DNA from: Phlebotomus papatasi
Lineage: Eukaryota; Arthropoda; Insecta; Diptera; Psychodidae
Length of the DNA: 64,000 bases
Direction of reading: 5' to 3'
Assembly (NCBI RefSeq): GCF_024763615.1
Contig: NC_077224.1
Span: 57,980,712-58,044,711 of the forward strand
Under the pieces are notes generated by a model. That model was not told the DNA's origin. It worked only from the letters and a program-made list of their open reading frames with translations, and did no database searches. The first letter of the stretch is position 1, and each line of letters opens with the position of its first letter. A program made the position numbers and the translations under genes. This document shows, piece by piece, positions 35,872 through 48,670 of this stretch.

Positions 35872-36690
35872 CTCGTATGGTGGTCAGCAAGTTTATTTTT
35901 ATATTTTTTGTGACTCTTAATATTTTTATTGATTAGCCTTGATTTTGAAGACATAATTGGATTTAATGTCAAGATTACTTCAAGATTTTAGTGTTTAAAG
36001 ATGAAAATTTTGTTGCATTAGTCTGAAGAATTTTATTCAATTTTGCCGTACTGTTCGTTTAAAGTTTGAGAACTGAAAATTGAGAACAGTTGCCAGCGCC
36101 ACTCATGGTAGAAGATAGTGTCCTGATGTGGAAATTCATTGAACTAAATGAATTTATAATGCGAATTCTACGTTAAACCATCTAGGAATCTACCATTTCC
36201 TATAAAGAGAGATGTTCATATTTTATATACCAAAATGGTACTGAAAGTGTCAGTATCTAACGGAAGGCATTCAGGCTTCGCGCACACTCTGGCTTCGAAT
36301 ACTCCTTTCCTTTATATCTAAAAGTTAATAGATGTTCTTTTCAGCTTACCAATTTGATTTTCTATAAGAATATAATTCTATGCGTAGTTCTAATGCTTTC
36401 TAAAGCAACTTAAGCTCAGTTTTAAATGTATGTACCTGGCCACTTTTTACCAAGGATCAATTAAAGCATTAAAGACAGAAAATCAATATACTTAGTGATT
36501 GTATATTTATATTCGGTTTCAGTTAGTCATTTTCTTTTTTAATTTTCATTCATAGCTTTATCAAGATTTTATTTCTGCGGTATTTATTTTTTTTGAGATT
36601 CGAAGGATTCAATAAAATTCTATTAATTCAACAATTTTATGACAATTTTGATAACAATAGCCCTTGAATAAGAAAAGAAATCAGTTACTC
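35872..36690. repeat. AT-rich DNA with a family X fragment
   Basis: At about 36262-36310, 'caggcttcgcgcacactctg' matches the terminal region of family X (copies at 40321 and 55522). The rest is AT-rich with nothing recognised. Confidence 0.5.
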
Positions 36691-38000
36691 TGATTATGCA
36701 ATAAGAGCATTTCTCACTACAGTTCACGGAAACAAAGTGCAGAGAGTGTTAAGGAAGATCAATGGCCATAATTTGTGTTCTGTGAGATAATTGTTGTGAG
36801 AAATAAAGCACGATTTACCTCCATCCACTCAAGTACTCCTCCATTAAATGTGGAGTACCAAATCCGATTACACTCCTTCTCCTTCTCCTCCGTTGTCCCT
36901 TTGCGACGGAGCTGATGGATAAACAGGAAAAAAAAGAGTACCAATGTTGGAGATAGATTGTGAAGATCACGATCATGGGTGAATTTGCCATTCACGCATT
37001 GTACAGACGAGCGAAAGATCATCAGTGAACCACCTGATAGAGTCACTGATGCCACATTCAATTAAAGTCATTGCAATTGCTATCGAAGCACCTCATTGTC
37101 TGCATTAGAGTACCATTTAGGGTGAGACAGTTTTAAAAAAGAAGTTGGACTTGGAATCACACAAAATTAACATTAAATACTTCCAATTTTGGTACCGCGC
37201 TCACGACACTTGTGGCAATCTCTCTAGCACGACGTCATTTATTAATTCGCGCAAATTGATCGCGAAATGGTATACGGCATAGGCTCTCACCCAGGGACAG
37301 GTCAGAAGTGCGATCATACGATCTGGTGGAGAGAGCATGTTGATGATCACCAATGAGGTGGCTCCAATGAAATAGGTGATCGCGAAAAAAGGTGAGAAGA
37401 TGGTCTCCTTTATCACCTTGCGACACATCATCTCACCATTGAGATGCTAAGGTGCAAAAGAGACAGAGTATCATCGTCGGCCACACCGAAATCGCACAAA
37501 TGAGACATAAATAAAGAATAATTGACCACTTGTTGACTCCATCGAGCCATTTAGCATCGCCGATCATGGCATAAATGTGTGGTACTTGATGGTATAAATG
37601 CTGATTAGCAACAAGAGAAAAAGTGTACATGAAAAGAAAAGAATTGGATGGGTTTGAAGAATATAAAAAAAGACTCTGGAGTACCGTAACATCTATCTAT
37701 TGCTGTCGGCCGTTTCAATTGTCGGTGATTCGTAACGATCAAAGATCGTCACGACGGCCCGTCGAAAAGATGCTGCGATAGTATCAATTTTCACAAAACA
37801 ACACGATCTAAATTTATTATATTTTTCCACCGTTATGTTTAGAGCATTTTGTCACAACATTTCCCTGGCAAACCACTGGCCATGCTGACCCTGTGACCCA
37901 TCCTTTGCACCTCCCACTGATGCGTTAGAGTACGATCGCGATTGTGGGTGAGAGAGAGTGTGAATCGGATGTACAAGAACTTTTGATTGTGAACCAAATT
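36690..38000. promoter_or_regulatory. GATC-dense island, candidate enhancer
   Basis: About 14 GATC tetranucleotides fall between 36961 and 38000, with other CG-containing words around 37730-37770. Two adjacent minus-strand frames (37630-37433 and 37431-37201) encode hydrophobic stretches but lie in different phases with no splice logic, so I do not call a gene. Regulatory role inferred. Confidence 0.35.
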
Positions 38001-38675
38001 TTAAGATCGCTTATCATTGCATTAAGTCTTTGTATAGATTTTAAGATAGCTCGAGCACTCAGATGCTAACTTCCTAAAGTAAAATATTTTAATTCAAGCA
38101 TATTCATTAAGAAAATGAAGATTAGAGGAACTCTGCCAATTTCGAACAAATTATCCCAAAATTTGTCAGTTTAAAATATAGTATTTTCAACATAAAAGTT
38201 GACATTTTTTTCTATTTCTTTTTCAGGAGTATTGCTTTAAATCTGAAAAAATAGTGTATCATATTTATTTCCTCTAAAATTACTCTGAATCTTGCTCTCA
38301 ATACGTAAATTTAAAATCGGAAGAAAACACTGATACGCTGCATTATGTACTATATCGGCCACGAAGTTTATTAAGGTCTCTTGTCATCTGGCATTATTCC
38401 AGAAAATAGAGACATTTTCATGGCATGTAAGAATCTTTAGAATTTGAAAAGAAAAAAAAACAAAATATTATGGAATTTTGAGAAAGAAATGAAGTGTCCA
38501 ATATTTTAAAACGTTCGAAATTCTGTCCCAAATAATAACCAAAATTTAAGGCTTAAATTCTTGAAAAAGTCTTTGAAGTTTGAATCATTTATCAATGTGT
38601 CTTTGTACTTAAGAAAACATAATTACAAGACTATTTTATTATAGTAGATTACTACATGATATTGTACTAAACCAG
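38001..38675. other. AT-rich intergenic DNA
   Basis: Nothing recognised. Confidence 0.4.
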
Positions 38676-38677
38676 TA

Positions 38678-38907
38678 GGGGACTTCTGTAACAGTATGAC
38701 AATGTCATATGACAAATTTTAAAATTTTCAAGTGGGACATTCGGAAGGAACAATCAATAATCCGACTCATATTATATTAGGTATTGAAAGCTTCACATGC
38801 TGCTTGCAATGTCAATTTGATTATCACTGGAATTTAAGTTTATCCTACTTTCGAATTTACCATGAAAATTTGTCAGATGACATTGTAATATCGTTACAGA
38901 ATTCCCC
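38678..38907. mobile_element. 230-bp MITE, family V
   Basis: The inverted ends read GGGGACTTCTGTAACAGTA with a diverged complement and are bordered by TA (38676-38677, 38908-38909). About 45 bases pair at each end. A frame crosses it but is not a gene. Confidence 0.75.
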
Positions 38908-38914
38908 TACAGAT

Positions 38915-39504
38915 GTGGAATGATAACTTTTCGTTACTATCGAATGGACAGTATCGATAAATGGGTATCTGTTAGATTAAGAGATCAATTTTCAATAGCT
39001 ACATTTTTGATCTTCCAATTCGATGGTTACATAGCAAATCGTAATTAGTGAGGATCATTACAACGCCACGACATTTAATATTTGTTTATTTTGATTGTTG
39101 TCCAACTATTAAAATTTTAGTGATTCATTTAACGTATATCATTAAAGACAATCTAACGACGACTTTATGACCTAATGTCGTGCCTCTAGTCATGCGGTGT
39201 CACTTAGGATATCACTGTAATTTTGTATATCAAAAAGTAGGGAGAATTAAATTTGTAAGTAAGTTTAGTTTTGTCGCGTGGAATGATAACTTTTCGACAC
39301 TATAGAATCGATAGTGTCGATAAACCTATATCTCGTAGATTAAGTGAATGTAGACTTTTTACGCATTGTTGGGCCATTCATTGTGATATTCCTAAGACAA
39401 TGTGACTGTTTATAAATATCTATTTCAGTTACAGAAAGTCCTGCTATCGTTTAAATTTTTCATAATCGACAGTCGATAGTATCGAAAATAAGTTATCATG
39501 TCAC
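38915..39504. mobile_element. Family U inverted-repeat element and a solo end
   Basis: The word GTGGAATGATAACTTTTCG starts at 38915 and again at 39278. Its imperfect complement ends at about 39504, so 39278-39504 is a complete small element and 38915-38985 is a separate end. Each end also carries inner palindromes around ATCGATAGTGTCGAT. Confidence 0.65.
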
Positions 39505-40318
39505 CCCAGGAAACATTATGTTTTGTTTTGCATATAAACTTTGTAAATTCTACAAAAAAATTTACTTTATTAAAAAGAAAAAGCTGTAAATTATAACAAT
39601 TAATAATATATTAAGTCTGAGATAAAGACAGTTAAAAATTTTAAATGAAATATATTTAGTATGTTAATCATGGATGCTCTATATTCTAAGTCAGCTATTT
39701 GAAGCCAATACATAAATTGATCTCGGACTCAATTCACAGGCTCTGAGGGAAAATTTATTTAAACAGAAATCTAGTATATTTATCCTTCCACACAGTATCC
39801 GATCTTATAAATTGAAATAACAGCTTTTAAGATATTTCGAGCAAGGGTTTCGAATGTAAAAAAATCCTATATGAATTTAATTGGTAGTATAATAAGGTGG
39901 CTTTAACTGCGCAAGCTACTTGGCAAAGCCTTCTAACAAAACGACATTTTACAAATTAAGTTTAAGATTTTACGTATTTAAAAGATTAGTCTAATATGAT
40001 AGCGGTTTTAAGAATAAAAATACAATTTGAAGACATTTTATACTCCTAAATGAACCTTCTTTTATCGTAGATTTGGAAATAGAATTTTAAACTAAAATAA
40101 GAATTTAAAGGTTAAAGTTTAATGTCATATTTTATGTTGAAGTTTTTTAAAGACCAATTTGCCAAACATATGAACTTATTCTAAGCCCTATTAGTTTTTT
40201 TCTTGAGTATCAACTGATTGAATATTGACTTTGAGTGCCTTTTGAGTATCGACTTTGAAAATATGCAGAATATTTTCAATATTCTTAAATTATTATAGAA
40301 ACTACCCTATATGGCCTA
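39505..40318. other. AT-rich intergenic DNA
   Basis: Nothing recognised. Confidence 0.4.
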
Positions 40319-40638
40319 TATGGGGTCTTTCAGGCTTCGCACATACTCTGGCTTCAAATACTTCATATTTTCCCATATTCCTTTAACGAATCTGCTTTAA
40401 TAGTAATACATTTTATTTTAATAGCTAGTCTTAAGTCACAAACAATTCCTGGAAAAGATTAAGTGTAACTGGGGAAGAAGTAGACACCGCATTTTTTTTA
40501 AATTAGATATTAGGCTTCAGAGGATGAGACCTATATAAATTCATAGATACCATATGGATCCTTATCCACTGAATAAATGGTCCATAAGTCCAAGTAATGT
40601 ACACATAAATATCAGTGTATCGTGCTACCCCATATTTA

Positions 40639-42198
40639 GTACCGTCGTTGCGGGTGACTTTGCACTCGGGGGGTGACTTTGCACTCTGCTGTTCGTGAGA
40701 CTTTGAACAATTCTAGCACTTATTGATAGTCTTCGCCGATCCGGTCTACCATGTCAAAGTATATAGGGATATGTTAAGTACCAAGTAAGGTACAATGATC
40801 CTCAAAAGGATTCTTGTGGTTTCAGTAATAGTCAATGAAATGCTAATATAGGTATTTTGTCAAAAAACGGCTCCGTGAAAAAGTTATCTGGAGGTGCAAT
40901 TTCAAAATCGATTTCAGAGTAGTAAATTGCCCAAATCTATTCTAAATTTATCTGGCTAGAATAATCCACTTCGATTTTGTTAATTATTTTTATTAAAATA
41001 TTTTTTTCCCTATTATCTTTCTAAGAACGCATGATTTATGTTATAAAATTGCATGTAATGGTCTTTCTAAAGTTTTATTATAAAAGTATTTGGCTAAAAA
41101 TTATCCAATTTTTTGATAATTTAAGATAAAGTGACCGAGATCTACAAGATGGTGTGGTCGCCATCTTGGTTTGACGTTTCTGTCCGCCATTTTGAATAAC
41201 TGTCAAAACCTAAAACTGGTCCGATTGAGCTGAAATTTTAGTATGATATAGCTGATGTCAAAACCTTTTCAGAACATATATAATATCCGACCTAGGTCAA
41301 GCGATTGCCTGGATACAGGAGCTCCAAGTTCAAAATTTTGACATTTTCATGAATACAGAACTACGGGGAGCTTCTTTTATCGAAATCATCACAAAAAAGA
41401 CAGTACTATCGTTAAGCGATGAGATCTAAATAACAAACAAAAAGAAAAGTAATTTTTTCTTTATAACAGCATATTATTTGAATATCTGAAAAACTATTTT
41501 TGCAAAAATGAAAAAATAAAAAAAATTAATAAATGCACTTTTCATTTATTTTTTTTTAAATTATGTAAGAGTAAATAAATATATAAAATAAAAGCCTCAA
41601 CCATTTTTAATGGTTACTGAGGCATTTCATTTAGATTTTAAAATTAAGGATTAGTAAATAAAGATCGCCAAAATATGATGATTTCAAAATTTTAAAATTT
41701 GAGCCTCTGTATCTAGGTAAATACTTGACGTAGAGTGGGACATAGATACGTTCTGAAAAGGTCTTGACATCAGCTACAACATACTAAAATTTCAACTCAA
41801 TCGGACCAGTTTTAGGGTTTGACAGTTATTCAAAATGGCGGACAGAAACGTCAAATCAAGATGGCGATCATGTCATCTTGTAGATCTCGTGCATCTTACC
41901 CTTAGATGTAAAGATCTTCATTGTCGTTTATTATCAGAAATTGTTGATTTTTTAGTATTTACTAAAAAGTGCAAAGTCACTCGCACCTTATCCCCAGTGC
42001 AAGCCTTTTTTCTTGATTTTTTTAAACATAGTAAAATTTTATAAAATTAATGCTAGTGGCACAAAATCCATTCATTAACAACTGAATACAAATAATTTTA
42101 CTCAAAAACCCCCCTCCCTTCACTTTAACTATCCACTTTTAGAGAGCAAAGTTGAAAAACAGCGAAAAAACGTGCAAAGTCACCCGCAACGACGGTAC
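40639..42198. mobile_element. 1.56-kb foldback-like TIR element
   Basis: The inverted ends read GTACCGTCGTTGCGGGTGAC and are bordered by TA (40637-40638, 42199-42200). A second inverted pair of about 200 bp lies within it (about 41126-41330 and 41690-41893; shared words include 'aactgtcaaaacc' and 'ggcggacagaaacgtcaa'). No transposase frame. Confidence 0.8.
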
Positions 42199-42209
42199 TA
42201 TCCCAGTGT

Positions 42210-44176
42210 AGAGATGTGCGCCAAACCGATTTTAGCCGCTCGGCGCGAGCCGCCGAGATTTTTGCTTAGCCGCCGCCGCCAAACATTTTTAATGCGCGCC
42301 GCCAGCCGCCGCCGCAAGGTCTTTTTTAGCGCGCCGCGGCGAATTTTGTTTATATTTCAATTCAATTCAGTAATTTTTCTGATAATACCTATAATATATA
42401 ATTTTAATTCTTATAAAAAAAGAATGTATAGTTAGTATAGTTATTATACTTTCTATTGTTAAGAAGCTTTTGCTTAAAAAAAATTGGATATTATTATAAA
42501 AAAAATAAAAAAAATCATTCATCAATGCGGTAGTTTGAAAATTATTCACTTTTGTGCTTCAATATTTACTAGATAGCAAATAGCTGTAGATCTGCAAAAA
42601 TATTACGGATTCCTACAACTTTTTACTTTACGATTACGTATAAACATTAAAAAAAATAACTTTAGATACAGAGAAATCGTCAATCAGAGCAAATGACACA
42701 CAAATCATCCAATCTCAGTCTCTTTTATTTTAGAAAATAGTGCATATTGAAATTTTGACAAATTTTCATTTTGACAAATTTTGCCCCAGTCTCCCCTACT
42801 TCAAATGTTGTACTTTTACATATCTAAGAGCTCGAATTAAATAAACTTTTATTATGTTGTAAAAAATACTAGAGAACAAAAAATGTTGTTTTTAGTCTGT
42901 TTGACTAAAAAAAATCGGTAAATCATTTTAAGGAACCTCCTTTTTTCTTAGTAACAGTATGGTAAATTGTTGGTGCTATAAGACGATTTTTAGAGGTCTC
43001 AAGGATGACTTTTCTAAAACAAATTCTAACCTTTTGTTTTTACTTTCTGAGTGGCTTTTCGGATTTTCGTTATAAATCATTAAAAATTCTTTAATTACGT
43101 GACAATTTCTTTGTTTTCGAAAAATATATTACTGAATAAATCTATTACTGAAATTAAGTTATAAAAAGAAAGCAAAAATAGTTGTGTAAAAATAGGCAAA
43201 TATTTCGCTTTTTAAAATTTTTGAATGTAGTACACTGAGGGCAACAGCCTTGCCCTGCCCCCTCCCATGGGGCTTTTAATTGTTTTTGAGTTTTTATGAG
43301 CTCATTTTTGTATTGATACTGTACAAACGAGCAGTAAAACATCAAGTTTGAGAAGTGACTAAATTTACAACTTTAAAAGCAGTAGAATTTTCATGGAAGT
43401 TTCGATCTTTGGATAGAAAAATTAAATCCATTTTTGAAAAGATTTGTATTTTTTAGTTATCAAATTTATTTTTTTGCTGACTAAATATATTTTTTTACTT
43501 CTCATTTGTTTTTGTCTTCTTTGATGCTTCTAGGGGGGGGGGCAGTTGCCCCCCTGCCCCTAGCTGGGTACGATTTATCATTGGTTACGTTCACCAGTTT
43601 CATTTTTATTGATGATTTTCGGTTCGTAAAGTGTCCCATCGTTAAAGGGTTAAGATTTTAAACATTTTTTAAAATAATGTTTTAATCAAGTGCATCGAAT
43701 TCAACATTTCTTACCAAATATTCCAACTGTTACCAAATTTACATCGAACAATATTTTTGTTTGTAGATAAACAATTTTTCTATTGTATATTGAATTTAAG
43801 TTTATAATTCCAGATAAAATTATTTTCATTTTTACGTCTACGGATTTCAAAAATTTTTGTTAATATTTTTATTGAATCTGTCTTTTTGTAAAATCATAAA
43901 AATGTTGTGCCTAAAGTTGACAGATTGTTTTCTATATGTTTTGTTGTTACTATTTTTTAAATAGATTTCCATGATTAGTAATTAGACCAAGAAAAAATTT
44001 AAGAAAAATCGATAATTTATGTGGCTTGTTATCGAAAAATGTTAAGGAAAAAAGTCTGGCGCGCCTAGCTGCGCCGCAGCCGATTGCTTTAGCTGGCGCG
44101 CCGGCGCGCAGCCAGCCGCCGACAATTTTCAAATGTTAGCCGCCGCCGCCGAAATTATCTCGGCGCACATCTCTCA
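42210..44176. mobile_element. hAT-like element with GC-rich ends
   Basis: The ends are AGAGATGTGCGCC and the complement GGCGCACATCTCT. The 8-bp CCCAGTGT is duplicated on each side (42202-42209, 44177-44184), as in the hAT superfamily. Some 130-150 bases at each end are rich in CCGCCGCCG-type words, while the interior is extremely AT-rich. The interior carries a lone F1 end (about 42752-42797) and a piggyBac-like end (about 43600-43653). No intact transposase frame. Confidence 0.75.
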
Positions 44177-44399
44177 CCCAGTGTCCCCTAGGTCAGATTC
44201 ATTCAAGGGATTATGGGAAAAATATGAAAGCCAGAGTATGTGCGGAGCCTGAAACACTTCCCCTACTCTTATTTAGATTTTTATTTTGAAAATTAGGGGT
44301 TTTATCTTTCATAATAAAAATCTGCAGAGTTTTACATTGCTATTGCCTATCCAATTTTAATCAATTCAAGTTGTTAACTTAATAAATTGACCTATTCCA

Positions 44400-45620
44400 T
44401 TCTGTACGGTTTGTTTAAATTTCCATTATATAATATATTTACCCCAAGTGGGCTCTTCCTGAAAGATGTTTCTGTTGACAAATATCGCATTAGTCTTGCG
44501 GATACGATTTATGAAAAATTCATGAGATATTTGGTAAGGTTCACGACACCCCAATCATTCAGTTCGGTGACGCGTGAATTCTCTGGAAGAATTTTCATTG
44601 ATGGGGACATTCTTTTGTTGCGATGGTTGATTATACAAAATTTCTGGAATGTTTATGTTCCCTCAACTGAGTGACGAATTGGATGGTCAAATGAATGTCC
44701 ATATTAATTTCCCCCAACCTCGTGTCCGAATGTGTGTTGTCCTCTCCATGGAAAGATAAAAGGTGTTGACTTAATGTTTTGACAATAAGGGAGCAAAATG
44801 CCAAAGATGCGATCTTTAATTCATCACTGCTACTGGATTGGGAATCAGATGCGATCAAATTGGAATTTGAATATTGGACTTTTGTGTAGGGTACAAATGG
44901 GAGGGAATGAGTGAGAGATAGGAGGTCCATTTGCATAGGTTCCAACGCTATTGCTTACATTAGAGATGCTGTGTGATATATTGATTGCTCTCATGAATCT
45001 CATGGGATCTACATCAAGAATTCCTCCAGAAAATGGACTGCCAATGTAAATTGGACGCAATTTCATTGAAACTGAGCCACTCAATCAACACTGTTCGAAT
45101 GACACAGTGATTTTTTATTATTCACCCCGATGGAGGATGAATAACTTGAATTCGTTCAGGTGCCAAAGTGGAATTTCAATGGAGGGTATTTCATTATGGG
45201 CCTTATTTTTTTGCCTTGTCAATTGAATCTGATATCCGATGAAAAATGTAAATATTGGTGGCTCAACAAGGAAAAAATAAATAAAGCCAAAGAGAAACAA
45301 TTCACGAAATTTCATCTGCATATGCATCATACCATTTTTTTTCTTAGCTCCAAGTTTCCAGGTACAGCACGCATTCGTCTGAATGATTTTACACATCATT
45401 TTACGGAAATGGGAAAGGTGAAGAGACACGGGATTGTGCTAAAAGAATTCAAATGGCCGTATTTTCAATTCCCTTTATGTAAGATCATCATCTTTTATGG
45501 ATTTGTCCATGGGAGGAAATCCAATAAGAAAATGGTGCTCGGGAGTGTTTGGTGGGCAATTAAGCAGAGGGTACCATCTCAAATTGCAAGTGATCTTGTG
45601 GTACAAGAAGTATAAAGCGA
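44400..45620. other. Single-copy-looking island, possible regulatory DNA
   Basis: Balanced composition, with no copy elsewhere. The longest frame (45160-45615 +, 151 codons) overlaps a 103-codon frame on the other strand and has no recognisable domain, so coding is possible but not supported. Candidate enhancer DNA. Confidence 0.3.
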
Positions 45621-46399
45621 TTGAGTCTTATATTGATTAGATTTTACTTTTATGCATTTACTGCAAAAGAAGCACAGAATTCCATATCTTACGACTTTAA
45701 GGGGAACTGCTGCACATAGTCCTTCTAAGTTAAGTAACTTGCCTATAGCTTGAAATACTATTTTATAGCTAGGCTAGTGAACCCGTATAACATATTTAGA
45801 AATTTTCAACTAAACCTCTCGATAGAGTTTTCAGAAGTCATAAATCTTTAAGTCTTTTACTGAGACGCTCCAAATACGAAACATTTGACTTTTAGAACTA
45901 CTTTTTAAAATTTTGGTTTAACCAAGTGTAGTTTCTTCTAAAAGAAAAGAATTCAATGATTGGTTCCAAAACACAACGTAAAGATATTTTTCCTTTTCAT
46001 TTCGTTCGCGTGTGACCTAATGCGTTTTTCTGATACATTTTCAGTCGAAATTGTTTTTACTTCTTTGCTATTAAGAAATAAGTCTACCTTAAAGTAAAAC
46101 AAAACAAAACAGAAGAATATCTAAGTCTTCGAATCTATGAAAGGAAATCTAAATAATGGAATTGAATTTTGGAGAATTATTAATAAACATTTCCGTAATA
46201 TTTTTCATGAATCTTGGAACCTTAATCTTATATTCAGCAAATTAATTAAAATAATTTGAGGTATAGAGAATTTTTAGATACTGATATACTGAATACTGAA
46301 TACTGATATACTTTCTAATTTAAATAAAAATTGTAGAATTTCATGAGATATTAGGCTATAATTCATGCACTCTCTAAGATCATTGGGCAATCCAAATAT
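45621..46399. other. AT-rich intergenic DNA
   Basis: Nothing recognised. Confidence 0.4.
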
Positions 46400-47360
46400 T
46401 TAACCACACCGAGAAAAGTAGAATGGTGAAATTTTCCATCCTCCATACAAAATTTTTGCAGCAAGATAGTAAAAAACTCAACCAGCAAACGGGATATTAG
46501 ATCAAACAGACAAAAATCCTAGAATATACATGCTCGTCTTTAGAATTTACTATTCTATGGATAGTAAATTCTAATTCAGGAATGGATACACAGTGATGAA
46601 TGATGATGATGACCTTTAGACTTTTTCCAATTCTTTTTATTCCCTATATTCTCTTGTACAACATTTCGGAGGTAGATTTTCTTCTTTCTTAGGTACGGAA
46701 AATTCGGGAAAAAATGTTATAATTATTTTTTGCTATCACTTGAACTATAGACATCTCTAGTATAATTCTTCCATTCACTTTCCTACCAAAAATCAAGAAT
46801 TTCCGTAAAGTTGCATGAGAGAATAAAGGGGAAGAAAGTACAAAGGCCATCACCGTATGTCCATTCCTGAATACATTTCCCTGACCGAAAACAAGCGTAA
46901 ATTCTAATAGCCGGATTGTAAATTGTACCAATTGAGGTTACTTGAGGTAAATTCTATAGATTTTATCTCAAGACTATCCTATATTCTAATATCCGGATAG
47001 TAGATTTTACTAGTCAGAGAGTTTATTTACTACATCGTTGCATAGTCACCTAAGATATTCGAAGATGATATTCTAACAGCGGGGTGATAAATTTTTCTGG
47101 CTTGGAAAATAATTTCAATCCAAATTACTATCCTCCGTTATATTTTACTGTCTTTAAGTTCTAAGATCTAATATGAGAGTTGTAAAATCTGCTATATCCG
47201 GATATTAGAATGTAGGGGAAGCTTCAGCTTAAATCTAAAGGAGGATAGTAGATTTTAGCATGCGGCTATTGGAATTTACTATCTATAGGATAGTAAAATT
47301 TAAAATTCCAAGATAGTAGATTCTAAAGAAAAGTGTCTATAGAAAATGGTTATCTTTTGA
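46400..47360. repeat. Region of reiterated palindromic words
   Basis: Variants of 'gatagtaaattctaa' and its complement recur many times in both orientations, for example a hairpin at 46549-46575 and repeats near 46900-47000, 47210 and 47280-47330. 'atccggata' also recurs. It may be a composite or tandemly rearranged foldback element; no clean ends were found. Confidence 0.5.
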
Positions 47361-47502
47361 CGCAGTGGAATTTAAAGACACGATTTATAGAAAATACGGA
47401 AAATACCATCATTTTTTCTATATGCAGTTACTGGATATTCAAATATTTTTAAGAAATCCAAAAATAAAAAGGGTTGTTTTTTACTAGAAAATTTATAATA
47501 GG

Positions 47503-47768
47503 GGCATTCAAGGGATCAAGTGGTAGAGCACTCGCTCTATGATGCAAGTGTTCCGGGTTCGAATCCCCTTTAGGTGACCAGGATTTTTTCTGGCGTTAAA
47601 GGTGTTCGGATAGCATCCATTGAGCTTCACTGGAGTTGATTCCACGCACATGGGACTGACAACCTCATCCTGTATAAAAAAAATAATAATAAATTGTCTA
47701 GAAATCTCCTTGCGGGAAGGCCTAGTTCCTACATGGAATGTTGTGCCAGCATTATTATTATTATTATT
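47503..47768 (+). mobile_element. tRNA-derived SINE, family B copy 2
   Basis: tRNA-like head with AGTGGTAGAGCAC and GGGTTCGAATCCCC, a body, and an ATT-repeat tail. AATTTATAATAG flanks the element (47491-47502, 47769-47780), a 12-bp target duplication; the last bases may belong to the element. Same family as 24010-24276. Confidence 0.88.
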
Positions 47769-47999
47769 AATTTATAATAGATATAATAAACTTTTAACAT
47801 GCAAAGAAACATTTTGAAATATTTAAGTTTCTTTGAAATAGGTCCTATGGTCCGATTGTATATCAGGCAACCGTAAACTATATTGAACTAGACTGAATAC
47901 AGTATACCGTGGTTGGAACAGGTACCTCTTAATTTTCTATTTAAGCATTTATGAACCTAGAGAACATGAAAGAAAAATTTCGCATAACTTCTTAAGTGA

Positions 48000-48670
48000 A
48001 TCTTGTGAAAGGTGATAATTCGCCTTATTAAATTGATTTAATGAATGATTACATGAGGTCTAATCTCGCCACTAAATCGTCACCTGTGGGCTGCAGCAAG
48101 AGCAGGAGACTGAGAAAGATGTTATGTCTTGATTGTCATCTTCATCTCTTGTGCGAAGCAATTACCGTGCCTCAACACACGCGCTATAATTGCACCAAAG
48201 TGGGCAATTGAAGCTCAACGATCATGCAGCACCTTGACAGAGGTGGTGGTCTCGTGTCGCTAGATGGGCACTAAAATTTTATTTCATTATTATTGTCTCC
48301 CCATTATCCACCTCTGGTTTGTTGTCAAGGTGGCGTTAAATGGATTTATGCACCTGAATATTCTACCAGTCCATATTTCCATAATTCACCCACTTTAGGA
48401 CCATTCCTATATTAATTTACACACTCCCGCAAAAGTGTCGCTAAAGCTGCAAATCCTATTTATCTTGCTATGACTTTTCAAACATTCTTCACTGGCACAT
48501 TTGTGACTTTCACGTTTAACTCACAAGACCATCTCAGGCTTAGTGTCACTGATCAAAAGCTTCCTTGAAGTACTCAAGTGTCGCGACTGTGTGAAATTTA
48601 TTGAAAACCCATTAAATTGCCATATTTTCTCTCTGTGAAAAATCAAATATTTACTGGATGTGCACGAAAT
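48000..48670. other. Single-copy-looking island, possible regulatory DNA
   Basis: Balanced composition; contains a CACCTG E-box near 48080. No frame of interest and no repeat. Confidence 0.3.

Larger units (their letters stand above)
40462..44188. mobile_element. Family N element inside family X
   Basis: The left end (TAACTGGGGAAGAAGTAGAC region) and the right end (CCCAGTGTCCCC before TA at 44189-44190) resemble the family N ends at 15012 and 16086. The copy is split by the elements at 40639-42198 and 42210-44176. Ends are diverged, so assignment is moderate. Confidence 0.55.
40321..44263. mobile_element. Family X MITE, split by nested insertions
   Basis: The left end at 40321 ('ggcttcgcacatactctggc') and its complement ending at 44263 match the two ends of the 151-bp copy at 55522-55672. 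TA lies outside both ends. Everything between the arms is later insertions: family N at 40462-44188 and, within it, two more elements. Ends of further families lie inside those. Confidence 0.75.

Noticed and set aside
37201..37630. Two adjacent hydrophobic minus-strand frames that could suggest a membrane protein
   Set aside because: They are in different phases, lack splice signals that would join them, and match no receptor family signature I know.
45160..45615. 151-codon open frame on the + strand
   Set aside because: No recognisable domain, overlaps a 103-codon frame on the other strand, and shows no promoter or splice context.
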